Source of the DNA: Chamaesiphon sp.
GTDB taxonomy: Bacteria; Cyanobacteriota; Cyanobacteriia; Cyanobacteriales; Chamaesiphonaceae
Direction of reading: 5' to 3'
Assembly (NCBI GenBank): GCA_026786125.1
Contig: JAJAYU010000065.1
Coordinates: forward strand, 1 to 9,399
Length of the DNA: 9,399 bases
This document shows, piece after piece, positions 7,028 to 9,399 of this stretch. The notes below the pieces were generated by a model. That model ran no database searches. It saw nothing but the letters and a program-made list of their open reading frames with translations, and was not told the origin of the DNA. The position numbers were made by a program, and so were the translations under genes. The stretch's first letter is position 1. Every line of letters begins with the position of its first letter.

Positions 7028-7495
7028 ATGAATTATCAAATTTTGACTGGATTAACTGCTCTCGTAGCAACGCTGACTCTATCCACAGCCGCATCTGCTA
7101 CAACATCAGTCACTTCCACTCAATCAAATAGTTCAGTCGAATCAAAACAGTTAATAGCCCAGTCTGTTGGTCAAGCTTCTTTCTATGGCAACCAACCAGG
7201 TGAAGGCGGCCCCCTCACTGCCAATGGTGAAAGATACAATCCTGGTGGACTAACTGCGGCTCATCGCACCCTGCCTTTCGGTACTAGAGTTCGGGTGACT
7301 AGTCCAAACACTGGCAAATCGGTAGTTGTTCGGATTAACGATCGTGGCCCATTTCATGGCAACAGAATCATCGATCTTTCCGTCGGTGCGGCTAGAGCGA
7401 TTGGTTTAACCAGCACTGGTGTCGGGACTGTCAGAATGGATATTTTGGGTGGTGGTGAAAGTCAAGGTCGTCGCCAAGGTCGTCGCAATCGTTAG
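7028..7495 (+). CDS. RlpA-like secreted double-psi beta-barrel protein, short form (155 aa)
   Basis: The C-terminal two thirds (about 48-140) is an RlpA-type double-psi beta-barrel. Pseudomonas RlpA is a lytic transglycosylase cutting naked, stem-less peptidoglycan, and its important Glu, His and Asp are all present here with the same spacing: E68 in NGERYNPG, H79 in LTAAHRTLPFGT and D105 in RINDRGPF. Residues 1-24 form a signal peptide (MNYQILTGLTALVATL, AxA site near 22-24), oddly without a Lys/Arg in its n-region. There is no lipobox cysteine and no SPOR domain. The tail is basic (GRRQGRRNR) and might bind envelope polymers. The frame opens at 7007 with seven more residues. I prefer the ATG at 7028 because it aligns with the start of the downstream paralogue (MNQNRW...), though neither start has a ribosome site. 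Family is sure; enzymatic activity is inferred. Confidence 0.88.
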   Translation: MNYQILTGLTALVATLTLSTAASATTSVTSTQSNSSVESKQLIAQSVGQASFYGNQPGEGGPLTANGERYNPGGLTAAHRTLPFGTRVRVTSPNTGKSVVVRINDRGPFHGNRIIDLSVGAARAIGLTSTGVGTVRMDILGGGESQGRRQGRRNR

Positions 7496-7547
7496 ACTTA
7501 AATTGAAGTCTACAGATTGGTTTTGACAACTGCCATTGATATATCAC

Positions 7548-7606
7548 TGGGCTTTGTTTTACGGAATTTCTTCCGTGGTGCGTCTACAATATTACAACAA
7601 AGCCCA
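7548..7606 (+). terminator. Nested stem-loop after the first RlpA gene
   Basis: An outer 11-bp stem (7548-7558 TGGGCTTTGTT with 7596-7606 AACAAAGCCCA) encloses a second perfect hairpin ACGGAA-TTTC-TTCCGT (7561-7576). It lies about 50 bases after the stop codon. A short AATTTTAG follows, so termination is plausible but the T-run is weak. Confidence 0.55.
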
Positions 7607-8082
7607 TCCCAATTTTAGAATATATTGATTCTCCAAGGAGACGCTACGCGAACGGCAGATTCTACTTCTTACAGTCCCTAAGATTGGGTTAGAGCATACA
7701 ATAATTGTCCGCAGTCAGAGGCGGAATATATCGAAAATAATTGCTGATCGATCGCAATTGTAATCGGACTTTGAATCAGAAAGGATAGTGAGGACAGTTC
7801 TGAGGGTAGACTAGTAATATGCTTTGGTAGTGAAGTGTGACGATTGTAGCTAAAACAACGTTATGACTGCTACGCCAACAAGTATGATTGCTCGGCTGGA
7901 TTACCTACAAACTAGCAATTAAGTTAGGCAAGCTGGATCGGCTAGTTCACAACCTGAGGTTGAGCGTAAAAGTGTCTCCAATAGCAACGCTCCTAGTAGA
8001 GCATACGCGAAGACGATCGGGAGTAGGCAACTAGCAGTTTGAAGTAAGCTCAATCACTCAATATCGTTTCTATTCAAAGGAT
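7607..8082. other. Long gap between the two RlpA genes with repeats and decayed-looking frames
   Basis: No gene is convincing in this stretch. It holds GGAGACGCTACGCGAACGGC (7637-7656), which matches in style the short palindromic repeat widely scattered in cyanobacterial genomes. A related GAGCATACGCGAAGACG occurs near 7998-8014. Small hairpins occur at 7708-7725 (TCCGC/GCGGA) and 7739-7759 (AATTGC/GCAATT around GATCGATC). A frame from ATG 7863 runs 19 codons to TAA (7920-7922) and continues 39 codons to TGA (8040-8042). TTGAAG (8039-8044) and TATCGT (8062-8067) with 17-base spacing form a weak promoter candidate for the second RlpA gene. Confidence 0.4.
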
Positions 8083-9231
8083 ATGAATCAAAATCGTTGG
8101 ACTTGTCTAACTACAGTAGTTCTTACTACCGCGATCGGCTCCGTTGCTAGTGTTCATGCAAGCACTCTACCGTTCTCAGCTCCAAGATCTGGGGCGAACT
8201 ATATCCCCGTTTCGCCACAATCTCTACCGACGATCACACCGCTGGTTGTGACCGAACTCGAAACTGATGCGATAATTCCAACACAGTTCACACCAGTGCC
8301 ACTAGTCAGTAAGCTGCCGATCGTTAAAGTCATCGCCAATCAGTCAAAACCGTCTGCTCGATCGAAAAGGGATCCCCTCTCAAAACTCAGGACACAGCCT
8401 GCTATCGCAAAACTGCCATCAGTAAATCCGATTTTCCATCCCAATATTCGCGTTACAGATCCAGCCTTCTCGATCGCCAACCCAACCAATTCACGGGTAG
8501 CGATCGTCAGTCCAGTGTTTCCGCTCCCCCTACCTATTTCAATCACTCCAAAAACCCAGACATTTATCACTCCAGTTACTGCTATTGCCGCCGTTGGGCT
8601 AAAAGTCGATCGAGTCTGGCTCAACTCATTACCCCAATCGGCTCCAATCATTCGCGACCTCAAAGATTATCGCACGAAAGGATTGATTCAAGGACAAGAC
8701 CTGCCGATGTTTGAAGCGGGTGTACCTACATTCGGAATCAATGATCAAACCACTCAAATCGTAGTCACAGCGATCGCTCAAGTTGGTGACACAATCGTCG
8801 CGCCAGAGCCAAGTATTGCCATTCCAGTCGAACAGAAACAGCCGCCGACGACTCCCAGCAAGTTCCCAACTTCAGTACCATTAACGGTTAAAATTGGCCA
8901 GCCTATTACTACACCAGTTCTCGATCAAATTGTTGCAACTCAAAGTGGGCAAGCATCCTGGTATGGGAGCGAAGCTGGGTCACAGACAGCCAGTGGTGAG
9001 CGTTACAACCCCAGTGGTTTAACAGCAGCACATCGGACACTACCTTTTGGTACAAAAGTCCGCATCACTAGTCTCAAGACGGGTAAGACAGTGATCGTCC
9101 GGATCAACGATCGCGGTCCCTCCAGTCGTCGTCGAATTATTGACGTTTCGGCTGCTGCTGCTGAAGTAATTGGGATCAAAAATGACGGTATTGGTCAAGT
9201 TCGAGTGGATGTACTTGGACAGGACGGCTAG
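8083..9231 (+). CDS. RlpA-like secreted double-psi beta-barrel protein, long form with Pro-rich N-terminal region (382 aa)
   Basis: The RlpA barrel occupies about 288-378 and keeps the same active-site set as its upstream neighbour: E306 in SGERYNPSG, H317 in LTAAHRTLPFGT and D343 in RINDRGPS. Residues 1-26 are a signal peptide (MNQNRWTCLTTVVLTTAIGS, cleavage probably after VHA). Residues 27-285 are a Pro/Ile/Thr/Val-rich, mostly low-complexity stretch with a more ordinary patch at about 172-215 (GLKVDRVWL, then RDLKDYRTKGLIQGQDLP). It may serve as a spacer through the envelope or bind a partner. No SPOR domain or lipobox is present; C8 is too early for a lipoprotein signal. By eye the barrel is roughly two thirds identical to the short form, so the two are paralogues. 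AAAGGA (8076-8081) is only one base from the ATG, too close for a normal ribosome site. Enzymatic activity is inferred. Confidence 0.9.
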   Translation: MNQNRWTCLTTVVLTTAIGSVASVHASTLPFSAPRSGANYIPVSPQSLPTITPLVVTELETDAIIPTQFTPVPLVSKLPIVKVIANQSKPSARSKRDPLSKLRTQPAIAKLPSVNPIFHPNIRVTDPAFSIANPTNSRVAIVSPVFPLPLPISITPKTQTFITPVTAIAAVGLKVDRVWLNSLPQSAPIIRDLKDYRTKGLIQGQDLPMFEAGVPTFGINDQTTQIVVTAIAQVGDTIVAPEPSIAIPVEQKQPPTTPSKFPTSVPLTVKIGQPITTPVLDQIVATQSGQASWYGSEAGSQTASGERYNPSGLTAAHRTLPFGTKVRITSLKTGKTVIVRINDRGPSSRRRIIDVSAAAAEVIGIKNDGIGQVRVDVLGQDG

Positions 9232-9281
9232 GATCTACCTGGATTAACCAGAGGGCGTGATAAAGTAAGGGTATCTATTTA

Positions 9282-9399
9282 GGGCTTGTAAAGAAATAAC
9301 CTCATGTTTTAGGGTAGGCTAGAAAGCATCTATCGAAGCAGGAATGTCTGAATGGGTAATGGAGAGATTCATCAGTGTAAATGTAAGGAGTGCCAGGAA
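9282..9399 (+). mobile_element. Possible left end of an insertion sequence with the start of a transposase-like frame
   Basis: An ATG at 9352 opens a frame to the window edge reading MGNGEIHQCKCKECQE. The NG-x-IH...CKCKEC pattern resembles the zinc-ribbon start of IS1-type transposases, where an N-G motif is followed by Q-x-x-K-C-x-x-C. The usual first CxxC would lie upstream, but that frame has a TGA at 9349-9351, so the copy would be truncated or frameshifted. A competing frame from ATG 9344 is also open (MSEWVMERFISVNVRSAR). AAGGAG at 9385-9390 could instead be the ribosome site of a gene starting at or near base 9400. GGGCTTGTAAAGAAATAAC at 9282-9300 could be a terminal repeat, but its partner lies outside the window. 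Confidence 0.28.

Noticed and set aside
8340..8663. 107-codon open frame on the minus strand inside the long RlpA gene
   Set aside because: It is fully antisense to a well-supported secreted protein; its existence follows from the low-complexity composition of the sense frame and it has no recognisable domain.
1..9399. CRISPR array, toxin-antitoxin pair or defence cluster
   Set aside because: No regularly spaced direct repeats, no adjacent small overlapping gene pairs and no nuclease, helicase or methylase genes are visible.

Overview
The window looks like chromosomal DNA from a cyanobacterium. Four exact copies of the cyanobacterial octamer GCGATCGC (HIP1) are visible (3541-3548, 5557-5564, 5800-5807, 8770-8777), CGATCG cores are very frequent, the truncated tRNA at the left edge has no encoded CCA, and the proteins read as ordinary cyanobacterial housekeeping and envelope proteins. 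The genus cannot be fixed from the sequence alone.

Layout. The left edge holds the last 21 bases of a tRNA, most likely tRNA-Gln, followed by a hairpin terminator. Next is a HAD-family hydrolase on + (109-927), ending in a 58-base near-perfect palindrome. A 480-base gap follows, containing a 171-base element with 17-bp perfect terminal inverted repeats (1209-1379), a MITE candidate. On -, a GT39-type multi-spanning membrane glycosyltransferase (2274-3887) is followed 11 bases later by an alpha/beta hydrolase (1411-2262), probably one operon. A 225-base gap holds a short reading frame interrupted by TAG. A DUF58 protein on + (4113-5312) converges on purM on - (5472-6500); the gap between them carries a 15-bp inverted repeat around a 71-base loop.

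The right third holds two RlpA-type double-psi beta-barrel proteins in the same orientation (7028-7495 and 8083-9231). Both are secreted, and both keep the Glu/His/Asp set important in RlpA lytic transglycosylases. They differ strongly in what precedes the domain: a short spacer in the first, about 260 Pro/Ile/Thr-rich residues in the second. The gaps before each are long (about 500 and 590 bases) and contain hairpins, palindromes and decayed-looking short frames. The last 120 bases may be the left end of an insertion sequence whose transposase starts at the window edge.

Most genes look individually transcribed and functionally unrelated (tRNA, phosphatase-like enzyme, purine biosynthesis). 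The only visible theme is the envelope: the membrane glycosyltransferase, DUF58 and the RlpA pair. I found no CRISPR array, defence island or clearly new multi-gene system. The parts most worth checking are the RlpA pair, the MITE-like element and the structured non-coding stretches.
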